DNA of 64,000 nt from JBKECF01 sp047974375 (lineage in GTDB: Bacteria > Bacillota > Clostridia > Lachnospirales > CAMZNU01), in NCBI GenBank assembly GCA_047974375.1, contig JBKECF010000052.1, positions 1 to 64,000 of the forward strand, in the 5' to 3' direction. A program made the position numbers and the translations under genes. The notes under the pieces are model-generated. The model made no database searches and was not told the DNA's origin. It saw only the letters and a program-made list of their open reading frames with translations. This document shows positions 52,676 to 61,527 of the stretch, one piece after another. The number at the start of each line of letters is the position of its first letter. Within the stretch, counting starts at the first letter, position 1.

Positions 52676-55297
52676 TTATTGCGTGTTTTTTTGTTGTGCT
52701 ACATGTTTTGCCATTGCTTGTTGTACTAATATTTGGCCGTGGCATTGTTTGAATTTTTTACCGCTTCCACAAGGGCAAGGTGCATTGGCACTTATTTTTA
52801 CAACTTTTTTAGGGGTACGTTTAGTTTCTTGAGATTTATTTGTTGTCATATTCTCTCTATTTTCTACTGCCTCACGTTGTTGTGGAGGAGCTTGTACACG
52901 CACGTTAAGTAAAGCTTTTACTACGTCTTCCTGTATTCCATTACTAAGCTCTTCGAACATATCATAACTTAAAAATTTATATTCTGTTACAGGGTCTTTT
53001 TGTGCGTAAGAGCGTAAAGAAATACCTTGACGCATTTTTTCCATATCATCAATATGTGTCATCCATCTATTATCAATAATTTTTAATAATACAATACGTT
53101 CAACTTCACGCATCTTTTCAGGAGTTATTTCTTCTTCCTTTTTATTATAGAGTTCTAGCCCTTTATTATAAATAAGGTTATACACGTCATCTCTAGTTAG
53201 TTTTTCTATTTCTTTATCGGACATAACAACAGTTGGCTCGTGGAATGTTGGCATTAAATATTCATTTAAACTGGCTAAATCCCATTCTTCGGGATATTCT
53301 ATATCGGCAGTATAAATGTCTACAATTCTTTTAGCCACTTCAGACAACATATTCATTACATCATCTTTCATGCTTTCGCCTGTTAAAACCTTCATTCTTT
53401 CCCCGTAAATAACTTCTCTTTGTTCGTTATTTACTAAGTCGTAGTCTAATAGATGTTTACGAATAGAAAAGTTATTGCCTTCTACTCTTTTTTGAGCTGT
53501 TTCAATTGAGTTTGAAAGTATTTTTGTTTCAATAGGCTCGTCTTCTTGTAAGCCTAATGCATCTACCATTTTCATAACTTTTTCTGCACCGAATAGTCTA
53601 AGAAGGTCATCTTCTAAAGATAAATAAAATCTGGATTCTCCTGGGTCACCTTGTCTACCTGAACGACCTCTTAGCTGATTATCAATACGTCTAGATTCGT
53701 GTCTTTCAGTACCTATTATTTTCAAGCCACCTAAATCTGCAACGCCTTCCTCAAGCTTAATGTCAGTACCACGACCAGCCATGTTAGTAGCTATAGTAAC
53801 AGCACCTTTGTGACCAGCTTCCGATACGATTTCAGCTTCTTTTTCATGGTATTTTGCGTTTAAAACTTTATGAGGTATACCACTTCTTTTTAGTTTTAAA
53901 CTTAGTTCTTCCGATTTCTCAATGGTAATTGTACCTACTAGAACTGGCTGTCCTATTTCATGGCTAGCTTGTACGTCCTTAACTATTGCGTTTAATTTGC
54001 CATTTTCATTTCTAAATACTATATCTGGATGGTCTTTACGTTGGATAGGTCTATTTGTAGGAATGGCAACAACGTCCATGCCATATATTTCTCTAAATTC
54101 GCTTTCCTCTGTAAGAGCTGTTCCTGTCATACCGGATTTTTTGCTATATTTATTAAAATAATTTTGGAAAGTAATTGTAGCTAATGTTTTACTTTCCTTT
54201 TGTACGTCAACTTTTTCTTTTGCTTCTATAGCTTGATGAAGCCCATCGGAATATCTACGGCCAGCCATTAAACGTCCAGTAAATTCATCTACGATTATTA
54301 TTTCATTTTCTTGTACAACATAGTCTTTATCTCTGTGCATTGAGTAATTTGCCTTAAGGGCATTGGAGATATGATGCTGTAAACTTATATTGTCGGGGTC
54401 AGATAGATTTTCTACGCTAAAGAATTTTTCAGCCTTAGAAATACCTTCTCCTGTTAATGAAACTGATTTAGCTTTTTCATCGTGTACAAAATCTCCTTCT
54501 TCTTCAATAGAGGTACGAAGTAAAGGGTTCATTGCCTCATCTTCATTTAATATTCTACCCTTTATAAGAGTTTTAACGAAGCTATCAGCAACTTCATATA
54601 ACTTTGTGGATTTGTCACCAGCACCGGATATAATAAGTGGAGTTCTTGCTTCATCGATTAATACGGAGTCAACCTCATCAATTACAGCATAGTTAAGTCC
54701 TCTTTGTACCATTTTTTCTTTGTATACAACCATATTGTCACGCAGATAGTCAAAGCCTAATTCGTTATTCGTTGCATATGTAATATCACAAGCGTAGGCT
54801 TCTCTTCTTTCTTCAGGTGACATATCGTTAAGGACAACACCTACAGTTAGGCCTAAAAATTCATGAATTTTACCCATCCATTCGGAGTCACGTTTTGCTA
54901 AGTAATCATTAACAGTAACAATGTGAACGCCATTGCCAGATAATGCATTTAAGTAAGCTGGTAAAGTAGAAACTAGTGTCTTACCTTCACCTGTTCTCAT
55001 TTCTGCAATTCTTCCTTGGTGGAGGATAATACCACCAATAAGTTGTACACGGAAATGATACATAGAAAGAGCTCTTTTTCCTGCTTCTCTAACATTTGCG
55101 TATGCCTCTGGTAATAAATCGTCTAGGGTTTCTCCTTTAGCATACCTTTCCTTAAATTCATTGGTTTTGTTTTTTAATTCTTCATCGGAATATTTTTCAT
55201 ATTCTGATGCATAACTTTCGATTTTGGATACTATTGGTTCAATTCTTTTTATTTCCTTGTCACTATAGCTACCAAATATTTTTTCTAATAAGCCCAT
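52676..55297 (-). CDS. secA: Preprotein translocase ATPase SecA
   Basis: The 873-residue motor drives proteins through SecYEG. Walker A is MRTGEGKTLVSTLPAYLNAL near 100-118, Walker B is YAVIDEVDSVLIDEARTPLI and the second helicase domain holds TIATNMAGRGTDIKLEEGVA. The C-terminus ends with CPCGSGKKFKQCHG, the zinc-binding SecB/ribosome-contact motif, followed by a short Gln-rich tail. AGAGAGGTG lies before ATG. Confidence 0.97.
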   Translation of the reverse strand: MGLLEKIFGSYSDKEIKRIEPIVSKIESYASEYEKYSDEELKNKTNEFKERYAKGETLDDLLPEAYANVREAGKRALSMYHFRVQLIGGIILHQGRIAEMRTGEGKTLVSTLPAYLNALSGNGVHIVTVNDYLAKRDSEWMGKIHEFLGLTVGVVLNDMSPEERREAYACDITYATNNELGFDYLRDNMVVYKEKMVQRGLNYAVIDEVDSVLIDEARTPLIISGAGDKSTKLYEVADSFVKTLIKGRILNEDEAMNPLLRTSIEEEGDFVHDEKAKSVSLTGEGISKAEKFFSVENLSDPDNISLQHHISNALKANYSMHRDKDYVVQENEIIIVDEFTGRLMAGRRYSDGLHQAIEAKEKVDVQKESKTLATITFQNYFNKYSKKSGMTGTALTEESEFREIYGMDVVAIPTNRPIQRKDHPDIVFRNENGKLNAIVKDVQASHEIGQPVLVGTITIEKSEELSLKLKRSGIPHKVLNAKYHEKEAEIVSEAGHKGAVTIATNMAGRGTDIKLEEGVADLGGLKIIGTERHESRRIDNQLRGRSGRQGDPGESRFYLSLEDDLLRLFGAEKVMKMVDALGLQEDEPIETKILSNSIETAQKRVEGNNFSIRKHLLDYDLVNNEQREVIYGERMKVLTGESMKDDVMNMLSEVAKRIVDIYTADIEYPEEWDLASLNEYLMPTFHEPTVVMSDKEIEKLTRDDVYNLIYNKGLELYNKKEEEITPEKMREVERIVLLKIIDNRWMTHIDDMEKMRQGISLRSYAQKDPVTEYKFLSYDMFEELSNGIQEDVVKALLNVRVQAPPQQREAVENRENMTTNKSQETKRTPKKVVKISANAPCPCGSGKKFKQCHGQILVQQAMAKHVAQQKNTQ

Positions 55298-55335
55298 CTC
55301 GCACCTCTCTATTAATTATTAGGCATTTCCAATGT

Positions 55336-55364
55336 ATTTTAACAATTTTAATAATATAATGCAA
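55336..55364 (-). promoter_or_regulatory. Candidate promoter of secA
   Basis: On the minus strand, TTGCAT (55364-55359), 17 bases, TAAAAT (55341-55336), about 38 bases before secA. Confidence 0.5.
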
Positions 55365-55386
55365 ATTTTTATGTTTTTTGCACTTT

Positions 55387-56463
55387 TTAAGAATGCAAAG
55401 CAATGTTAATTAAATTATCTAAGACTGTTTTTGGCGAAAAACCAATATTTTGCATAAGTACAGGATACATGCTTATGTCGGTAAAACCTGGAAAAGTATT
55501 TATTTCATTAAAAATTATTTTTTTATTTACTTCGTCATAAAAAAAGTCTACTCGGGATAATCCTTTGCATTCAAGTTTTGTAAATATATTTTTTGCTATT
55601 GTTTTAATTTCCTCTAATATTTCGTTACTTCCATCAATATTATCTAAGATACAGGTTCTGGTTTCTGAAGATTCGTATTTTGAGTTATAGTCATAAAAAT
55701 CACCATTAGTTAATATTTCGCCTATGTTAGAAGCTATTACGTCATTGCCATTTCCTAGTACAGCGCATTCTAATTCACGTCCTACTATTTCCTCTTCAAT
55801 AATAACTTTTTTATCATGTTCAAGAGCCAATAAAATTGCGGTTTTTATTTCTTTCGCATTTGTCGCTTTTGTAACGCCGTAGGATGAACCAGAGTTAGCA
55901 GGCTTTACATAAACTGGGGAATTGATTTCATTTTTTACTAGTTTTATGTAATCATCAATGTAATCCACCATGTGTTTATTAAATACAAAATGCTTAGCTT
56001 GTTCAACAATTTTATTATCGTAAACAATATGCTGTACAATCATTTTTGTAAATTCTTTATCCATTGCAGCAGCTGATGCCAATACACCACACCCTACATA
56101 GGGTATACCAGCTAATTCTAAAAACCCTTGAATAGTCCCGTCTTCACCATTTTTACCATGGAGAACAGGTATTGCAACGTCTACAGGAATAATTTTGAAT
56201 TTATCTCCAACAATTCTTATTAATCCTTGATCTCTATCTGGGCTAAGTATAGTTCTAGTTCCAACTTTTTCTATGTCTGCATCTACTGCGTTTCTTATAG
56301 GGCCTTCATACATAAACCATTTACCGTCTTTAGTAATATAAATCGGTATTATATTATACTTATCAATGGATAAGTTGTTTATTATTAAGTTTACAGAGCG
56401 TTTAGATATATCGTGTTCTGTTGATACTCCACCAAATATAACTACTACATTTAATTTTGACAT
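55387..56463 (-). CDS. ddl: D-alanine--D-alanine ligase
   Basis: The 358-residue ATP-grasp enzyme makes the D-Ala-D-Ala dipeptide for peptidoglycan. It starts LNVVVIFGGVSTEHDISKRS, has VLHGKNGEDGTIQGFLELAG near 100, the ATP-grasp lysine in VYVKPANSGSSYGVTKA and the metal/substrate motif FNEINTFPGFTDISMYPVLM. The last residues fit the D-Ala rather than D-lactate ligase group, though this cannot be proven by eye. AAGGAGG lies before ATG, and it follows dnaX by 10 bases. Confidence 0.93.
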   Translation of the reverse strand: MSKLNVVVIFGGVSTEHDISKRSVNLIINNLSIDKYNIIPIYITKDGKWFMYEGPIRNAVDADIEKVGTRTILSPDRDQGLIRIVGDKFKIIPVDVAIPVLHGKNGEDGTIQGFLELAGIPYVGCGVLASAAAMDKEFTKMIVQHIVYDNKIVEQAKHFVFNKHMVDYIDDYIKLVKNEINSPVYVKPANSGSSYGVTKATNAKEIKTAILLALEHDKKVIIEEEIVGRELECAVLGNGNDVIASNIGEILTNGDFYDYNSKYESSETRTCILDNIDGSNEILEEIKTIAKNIFTKLECKGLSRVDFFYDEVNKKIIFNEINTFPGFTDISMYPVLMQNIGFSPKTVLDNLINIALHS

Positions 56464-56473
56464 AATTCCTCCT

Positions 56474-56881
56474 TTAAAAGTTATCTACTTCTTCTATTGG
56501 TACATTTTTAGATAAGTTGTCTTCATGGTACTGAGAATTTAAATTTTTGTCTTCATAACCATATTTATTTTCATGAGTATTTTGATAATCCTTTTTACTT
56601 GCTTGACGTATATTAAACTCCTTTTTATATTTTTCTTCTAAATAATTTTTCAGGCTTTCAATATGACTGCTTATTAATGGATGGTTAACACTATGAGAAG
56701 ATACAAATTCTAAAGTGTTATCTTCTAAGTACCCTAGGCTTGCTTCTTCGAATAAAAAGTAAGATGGATTTGATGTAAGTAAATTTTTTTGTATATTTTT
56801 CCAGTCTTCTATTATATTTTTTAGATCCTCAGGAACAGCCTTTTCTAATTTAGGTTGTATTGTTTTTTTTCCCTCTTCTTT
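56474..56881 (-). pseudogene. dnaX: dnaX C-terminal (tau) segment beyond an in-frame stop
   Basis: Directly after the TAA that ends the dnaX frame at 56882, the same frame stays open for 135 codons to a TAA at 56474. It reads KEEGKKTIQPKLEKAVPEDL at its start, then WKNIQKNLLTSNPSYFLFEE, which is a typical DnaX C-terminal domain, and ends EEVDNF. No ATG, GTG or TTG start begins it; a GAAGAGGG sequence lies eight to fifteen bases into it. It may be reached by stop read-through, by re-initiation at a rare start, or be newly separated. It has no other stop. Confidence 0.65.
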
Positions 56882-58045
56882 TTATTTAATGATTTGCATA
56901 GGTTGAATGATTTTTGGCGCTTTTTCAAGGTTTTCGATTTTTTTAATTATTCCTGCAAGGGTATTTTCTTCACTTAAGTTGCATATTTTAATACAAATAA
57001 TTTCAAGTGTAAGTCTTTTGCTTTTGGAAATCTTAAGTTCTGCTATTGCTTGAGAAAAAATATTTATGTATTCGATTATAATATTAACATCAATATTTAT
57101 TGACATTAATTCGTTATAATAGTCATCCAAATAGAATTTATTTTTCTGCGAAGTTTTTATAATTAATAAATCTCTTAAAAAATCAATATAATCATCAGTA
57201 AATTGTAACAAATCTTTTCCATCTTCTAACAAGCGTGAAATCAATTCTATGCATTCTAAAGAATTGTTGCTATTTAGTAATTTTGTAAAATTTATAAATG
57301 TACTCTTATTTACAGAACCGATAAGATCAACAATTTTATCTAGAGTTATTTCTTCGTCAAAGTAAAATGAGAGTGCTTGATCTAAAATACTAAGGGCATC
57401 TCTCATTGCTCCATCTGAAAGTTCGCATATGTAGTTTATGGCGTCAGTAGTTATTTTTTCTTTTTCTGTATTCATGTACTTAAGCAGTGTAATTGACATT
57501 GTTTCTTTGGTTATACGCTTAAAATCAAATCTCTGGCATCTAGAAAGTATAGTGGGAGGTAATTTTTGAGGATCGGTTGTGGCTAAAATAAAAACCACAT
57601 GGCCTGGTGGCTCTTCTAAAGTTTTTAAAAGAGCATTACAGGCGTTAATAGATAGCATGTGAACCTCGTCAATAATATAAACTTTATATCTACTATGGGA
57701 AGGTGCAAAGTTTACTTCTTCACGAATTTCGCGGATATCGTCTACACCGTTGTTACTTGCGGCGTCTATTTCTAGTATATCTGTGTTGTTATTATTTATT
57801 TCATATAAACATGAAGTGCATGTATTGCAGGGTTCGCCATCTATTAAGTTAAGACAGTTAATTGCCTTTGCAAAAACTTTTGCTGTGGATGTTTTACCAG
57901 TACCACGAGTTCCGCAAAAAAGATACGCATGAGAAATTCTATTGCTATTAATTTGATTCTTTAAAGTTTTTACTATATGTTCTTGGCCTATTATTTCCTC
58001 GAAATTTGAAGGTCTTAACTTTCTATATAAGGCTGTATAAGACAT
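56882..58045 (-). CDS. dnaX: DNA polymerase III subunit gamma (DnaX, short form)
   Basis: The 387-residue product has the clamp-loader AAA+ core: KLRPSNFEEIIGQEHIVKTL, Walker A GTRGTGKTSTAK near 45-56, four cysteines in CLNLIDGEPCNTCTSC, Walker B VYIIDEVHML and the SRC box ILSRCQRFDFKRI. It ends at TAA just after domain III, the point where E. coli gamma ends, while normal DnaX proteins of this class continue to a tau domain. That domain follows in frame (56474-56881). As written this is a gamma-like form, which loads the sliding clamp. Confidence 0.88.
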   Translation of the reverse strand: MSYTALYRKLRPSNFEEIIGQEHIVKTLKNQINSNRISHAYLFCGTRGTGKTSTAKVFAKAINCLNLIDGEPCNTCTSCLYEINNNNTDILEIDAASNNGVDDIREIREEVNFAPSHSRYKVYIIDEVHMLSINACNALLKTLEEPPGHVVFILATTDPQKLPPTILSRCQRFDFKRITKETMSITLLKYMNTEKEKITTDAINYICELSDGAMRDALSILDQALSFYFDEEITLDKIVDLIGSVNKSTFINFTKLLNSNNSLECIELISRLLEDGKDLLQFTDDYIDFLRDLLIIKTSQKNKFYLDDYYNELMSINIDVNIIIEYINIFSQAIAELKISKSKRLTLEIICIKICNLSEENTLAGIIKKIENLEKAPKIIQPMQIIK

Positions 58046-58208
58046 AAAATCTCCTTTGCTGTTTAGTGATTATTTATTGCATGTAAATTATTTTAACACA
58101 GAAATTATATTATTGTATATTTTATGTTATATTTACATTAAAAAATTCGCTTTACATATTATACAAATAAGTTATACAAATAAGCATTGCAAAAATTAAG
58201 GAGGCAAT

Positions 58209-59462
58209 ATGTTACATGAAACTAAGGAAATAGAAGATAAATACATTTTGATATATGTTTCTGGAAGTAATAATCTAAGGGATGAAGAAAGCTTTTTAGA
58301 ACTTGAAGAATTAGTTAAAACATCAGGTAATTCAGTTATAGGCTATTTAAGTCAAAATTTAGACAAAGCAAATCCAAAAACTTATTTTGGTAAAGGGAAG
58401 GTTGAAGAATTATATGAGCTAATTGAAGAAACTGGTGCAGATGGAATTGTGGCAGATGATGAATTAAGCGCTATACAAATTAAAAATTTGTATAATGAAC
58501 TTAAAATTAAAATATTAGATAGAACTACAATAATACTTGATATTTTTGCTCAAAGGGCAACATCATCTGAAGGTAAATTGCAAATAGAGTTAGCAAGACT
58601 GCAATATAGGAGAGCGCACCTAATAGGTGATGGCTTGGCTATGTCGCGTATGGGTGGTGGCTCAAGTAACATAAACCGTGGCTCAGGAGAAACAAAATTA
58701 GAAACAGATCGACGATTAATAAATGACAGGATACATGCTTTACAATCTGAACTAAAGACTGTAGTTAAACAAAGAAATATTTTAAGGGAAAATCATTCCA
58801 AGAATAAAATGCCAGTTGTATCAATGGTAGGATATACCAATGCAGGTAAGTCCACCTTGTTAAATGCTTTAACTTCAGCTGGGGTTTTAGCAGAGGATAA
58901 ACTTTTTGCAACTTTGGATGCTGTTTCAAGAAGGGTAGAACTTTCGAATAGTAGTATTTTATTTGTAGACACTGTTGGTTTCATACAAAAATTACCTCAT
59001 AATCTAATAAATGCATTTAAATCAACATTAGAAGAGGTATTGTATGCGGACATTTTAATTCATGTTGTTGATGCGTCATCACCAATACGAGATGAACAAA
59101 TGAGAACGGTATATGATACATTGAAATCATTAAATTGTGAAAAACCAATTATTACTGTATTTAATAAATGTGACAAAGCGGTAGAATATCCCTTACCAAA
59201 TGACGTAAACGCAATTAAAACTTTAAAGATTTCTGCTAAAAATAATTATAATTTAGATGAATTTAAAAATATAATTGAGGAAGTAATTAAATCATCTAAA
59301 AAGTATGTGGAAATTATCCTACCATATTCAGAGGGAACGCTTTTAAATATAATTCACGAAAAATGTGAAATTGAGGAAGAGGAGTATGTTGAAAATGGCA
59401 TAGCTTTAAAATTTTTCTGCCATAGTAAGATTTATAATAAAGTAGAGGAATACAAGATATAA
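58209..59462 (+). CDS. hflX: GTPase HflX
   Basis: The 417-residue protein has the N-terminal HflX domain with NPKTYFGKGKVEELYELIEE near 57-76 and the helical GLAMSRMGGGSSNINRGSGE region. A G domain follows from about 200: G1 VGYTNAGKSTLLNAL, G3 DTVGFI, and N-K-x-D as FNKCDKA. HflX splits or rescues ribosomes under stress. It is divergent from dnaX. Two tandem 13-base copies of TTATACAAATAAG (58159-58184) lie in its leader, and AAGGAGG precedes ATG. Confidence 0.93.
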   Translation: MLHETKEIEDKYILIYVSGSNNLRDEESFLELEELVKTSGNSVIGYLSQNLDKANPKTYFGKGKVEELYELIEETGADGIVADDELSAIQIKNLYNELKIKILDRTTIILDIFAQRATSSEGKLQIELARLQYRRAHLIGDGLAMSRMGGGSSNINRGSGETKLETDRRLINDRIHALQSELKTVVKQRNILRENHSKNKMPVVSMVGYTNAGKSTLLNALTSAGVLAEDKLFATLDAVSRRVELSNSSILFVDTVGFIQKLPHNLINAFKSTLEEVLYADILIHVVDASSPIRDEQMRTVYDTLKSLNCEKPIITVFNKCDKAVEYPLPNDVNAIKTLKISAKNNYNLDEFKNIIEEVIKSSKKYVEIILPYSEGTLLNIIHEKCEIEEEEYVENGIALKFFCHSKIYNKVEEYKI

Positions 59463-59485
59463 TTCTAGGAAAAATAATAAAAATA

Positions 59486-59494
59486 TGTTATACT
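59486..59494 (+). promoter_or_regulatory. Extended -10 promoter element before gyrB
   Basis: TGTTATACT (59486-59494), 90 bases before the gyrB start. A clear -35 is not seen. Confidence 0.45.
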
Positions 59495-59583
59495 GTTGTG
59501 TAGTGGTTATTTATATAAAAATTAATATTTATAGAAAGACTTTATAAATTATAGATACTTTCTTTAGTATAAAGGAGCAACTT

Positions 59584-61488
59584 ATGTCAACAGATTATAA
59601 TGAGAACCAGATACAAATCCTTGAGGGGCTAGAGGCTGTACGTAAACGCCCTGGAATGTATATTGGTAGTACATCTTCTAGAGGATTGCATCATCTAGTT
59701 TATGAAATAGTAGATAATGCAGTAGACGAAGCGTTAAGCGGGTTTTGCAAAAATATTATAGTTTCAATACACCAAGATAACAGCATTTCGGTCCTAGATG
59801 ATGGTAGGGGAATACCTGTCGGCATACACCCTCAAAAAGGAATACCAGCTGTAGAGGTTGTATTTACAACGCTGCATGCAGGAGGTAAATTTGGAGGAAG
59901 TGGTTATAAGGTATCAGGCGGTTTACATGGTGTTGGTGCATCTGTTGTAAATGCTCTATCTTCAAACCTAACTGTAGAAATATATCAGGATAATAAAATT
60001 CATAGACAGGAATACTCTAGGGGTGACGCACAGTATTCTCTTAAGGTAGTTGGTAATACAGATAAAGTGGGTACTTACGTACACTTTACTCCAGACGAGG
60101 AGATTTTTGAAACAACTGTATTTTCCTTTGATATATTAAAGCAAAGATTACAAGAAGTTGCATTTTTAATGAAAGGTCTAAGTATAACTCTTATTGATTT
60201 AAGAGAGGATAGTAAAAAAGAAAAGACATTTCACTATGAAGGTGGAATTAAAGAATTTGTCGGATACTTGAATAGAAACAAAACTCCTATATACGAGACG
60301 AGTTTTTATTGTGAAGGCGAAAAAGAGGGCGTGTATGTTGAAGTAGCATTTCAACATAATACAGGATACTTAGAAAATACGTTTACATTTGTTAACAACA
60401 TAAATACTACAGATGGAGGAATGCATTTAGTAGGCTTTAGGGCTGCCTTAACAAGAGTAATTAACGACTATGGAAGAAAGCTGAACTTAATAAAAGAGAA
60501 CGATAAAAATCTAAGTGGTGATGATGTTCGTGAGGGCATTACATCAGTTATAAGTATAAAAATTAGCGACCCTCAGTTTGAAGGTCAAACAAAAACAAAA
60601 TTAGGCAATTCGGAAGCTAGAACAGCGGTAGAGGCTGTTTTTTCTGAGCATTTATTGTATTTTTTAGAAACGAATCCCATGGTTGGTAAGCTAATAATAG
60701 AAAAAGGATTGATGGCTTCTAGAGCCAGAGATGCAGCAAAAAAAGCTAGGGAGTTAGTAAGAAGAAAATCTGTACTTGAAAATGGGCGTATGCCTGGTAA
60801 GCTAGCCGATTGTCAAGAAAAAGATCCAACAAAATGTGAGATTTATATAGTTGAGGGTGATTCAGCAGGTGGTTCTGCTAAAAGTGCAAGAACAAGTAAA
60901 ACCCAAGCCATACTACCTTTACGTGGTAAAATTCTTAATGTAGAAAAGGCTCGTATTGATAGAATTCTAATAAATGAAGAAATAAAAGCGATGATTACTG
61001 CATTTGGTACAGGTATAAATGAAGATTTCAATATTGATAAACTTCGTTATCATAAAATAATAATAATGACCGATGCGGATGTAGACGGTGCTCATATTCG
61101 TACATTATTGTTAACATTTATGTTTAGATTCATGAAACCGTTAATTGAATATGGAAAAGTATATATTGCTCAGCCTCCATTGTATAAGGTTGAAAAAAAT
61201 AAGAAGGAATATTATGCATATAGTGATGATGAGCTAAACCAAATTTTAAATGAAATTGGTAGAGACGGCATGAAGCCTATACAAAGATATAAAGGTTTAG
61301 GTGAAATGGATGCCGAGCAATTGTGGGATACAACTATGTGTCCTGAAAATAGAGTGTTACTACAAGTAGAAGTTAATGACGCTATACGTGCAGATGAAAT
61401 TTTTACAGAATTAATGGGTGATAAAGTAGAGCCTAGAAGAGAATTTATAAATGAGTTTGCTAAGTTTGTTAAAAATCTAGATATATAG
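59584..61488 (+). CDS. gyrB: DNA gyrase subunit B
   Basis: The 634-residue ATPase subunit has the GHKL fold: EIVDNAVDEALSG near 41, LDDGRGIPVGIHP near 70, GGLHGVGASVVNALS near 111 and QTKTKLGN near 335. The TOPRIM domain starts EIYIVEGDSAGGSAKSART near 420 and has DADVDGAHIRTLLLT. It powers negative supercoiling with GyrA. ParE is the close alternative; adjacency to a GyrA with a GyrA box supports gyrase. It follows hflX rather than recF. Confidence 0.93.
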   Translation: MSTDYNENQIQILEGLEAVRKRPGMYIGSTSSRGLHHLVYEIVDNAVDEALSGFCKNIIVSIHQDNSISVLDDGRGIPVGIHPQKGIPAVEVVFTTLHAGGKFGGSGYKVSGGLHGVGASVVNALSSNLTVEIYQDNKIHRQEYSRGDAQYSLKVVGNTDKVGTYVHFTPDEEIFETTVFSFDILKQRLQEVAFLMKGLSITLIDLREDSKKEKTFHYEGGIKEFVGYLNRNKTPIYETSFYCEGEKEGVYVEVAFQHNTGYLENTFTFVNNINTTDGGMHLVGFRAALTRVINDYGRKLNLIKENDKNLSGDDVREGITSVISIKISDPQFEGQTKTKLGNSEARTAVEAVFSEHLLYFLETNPMVGKLIIEKGLMASRARDAAKKARELVRRKSVLENGRMPGKLADCQEKDPTKCEIYIVEGDSAGGSAKSARTSKTQAILPLRGKILNVEKARIDRILINEEIKAMITAFGTGINEDFNIDKLRYHKIIIMTDADVDGAHIRTLLLTFMFRFMKPLIEYGKVYIAQPPLYKVEKNKKEYYAYSDDELNQILNEIGRDGMKPIQRYKGLGEMDAEQLWDTTMCPENRVLLQVEVNDAIRADEIFTELMGDKVEPRREFINEFAKFVKNLDI

Positions 61489-61527
61489 ATAAGAAGCAAT
61501 CTCTTTATTTTATCAAAGGAGTTAAAT

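Noticed and set aside
56861..56884. Classic -1 frameshift signal explaining gamma/tau in dnaX
   Set aside because: The downstream tau segment is in the same frame as the upstream part, so one -1 or +1 shift cannot join them.
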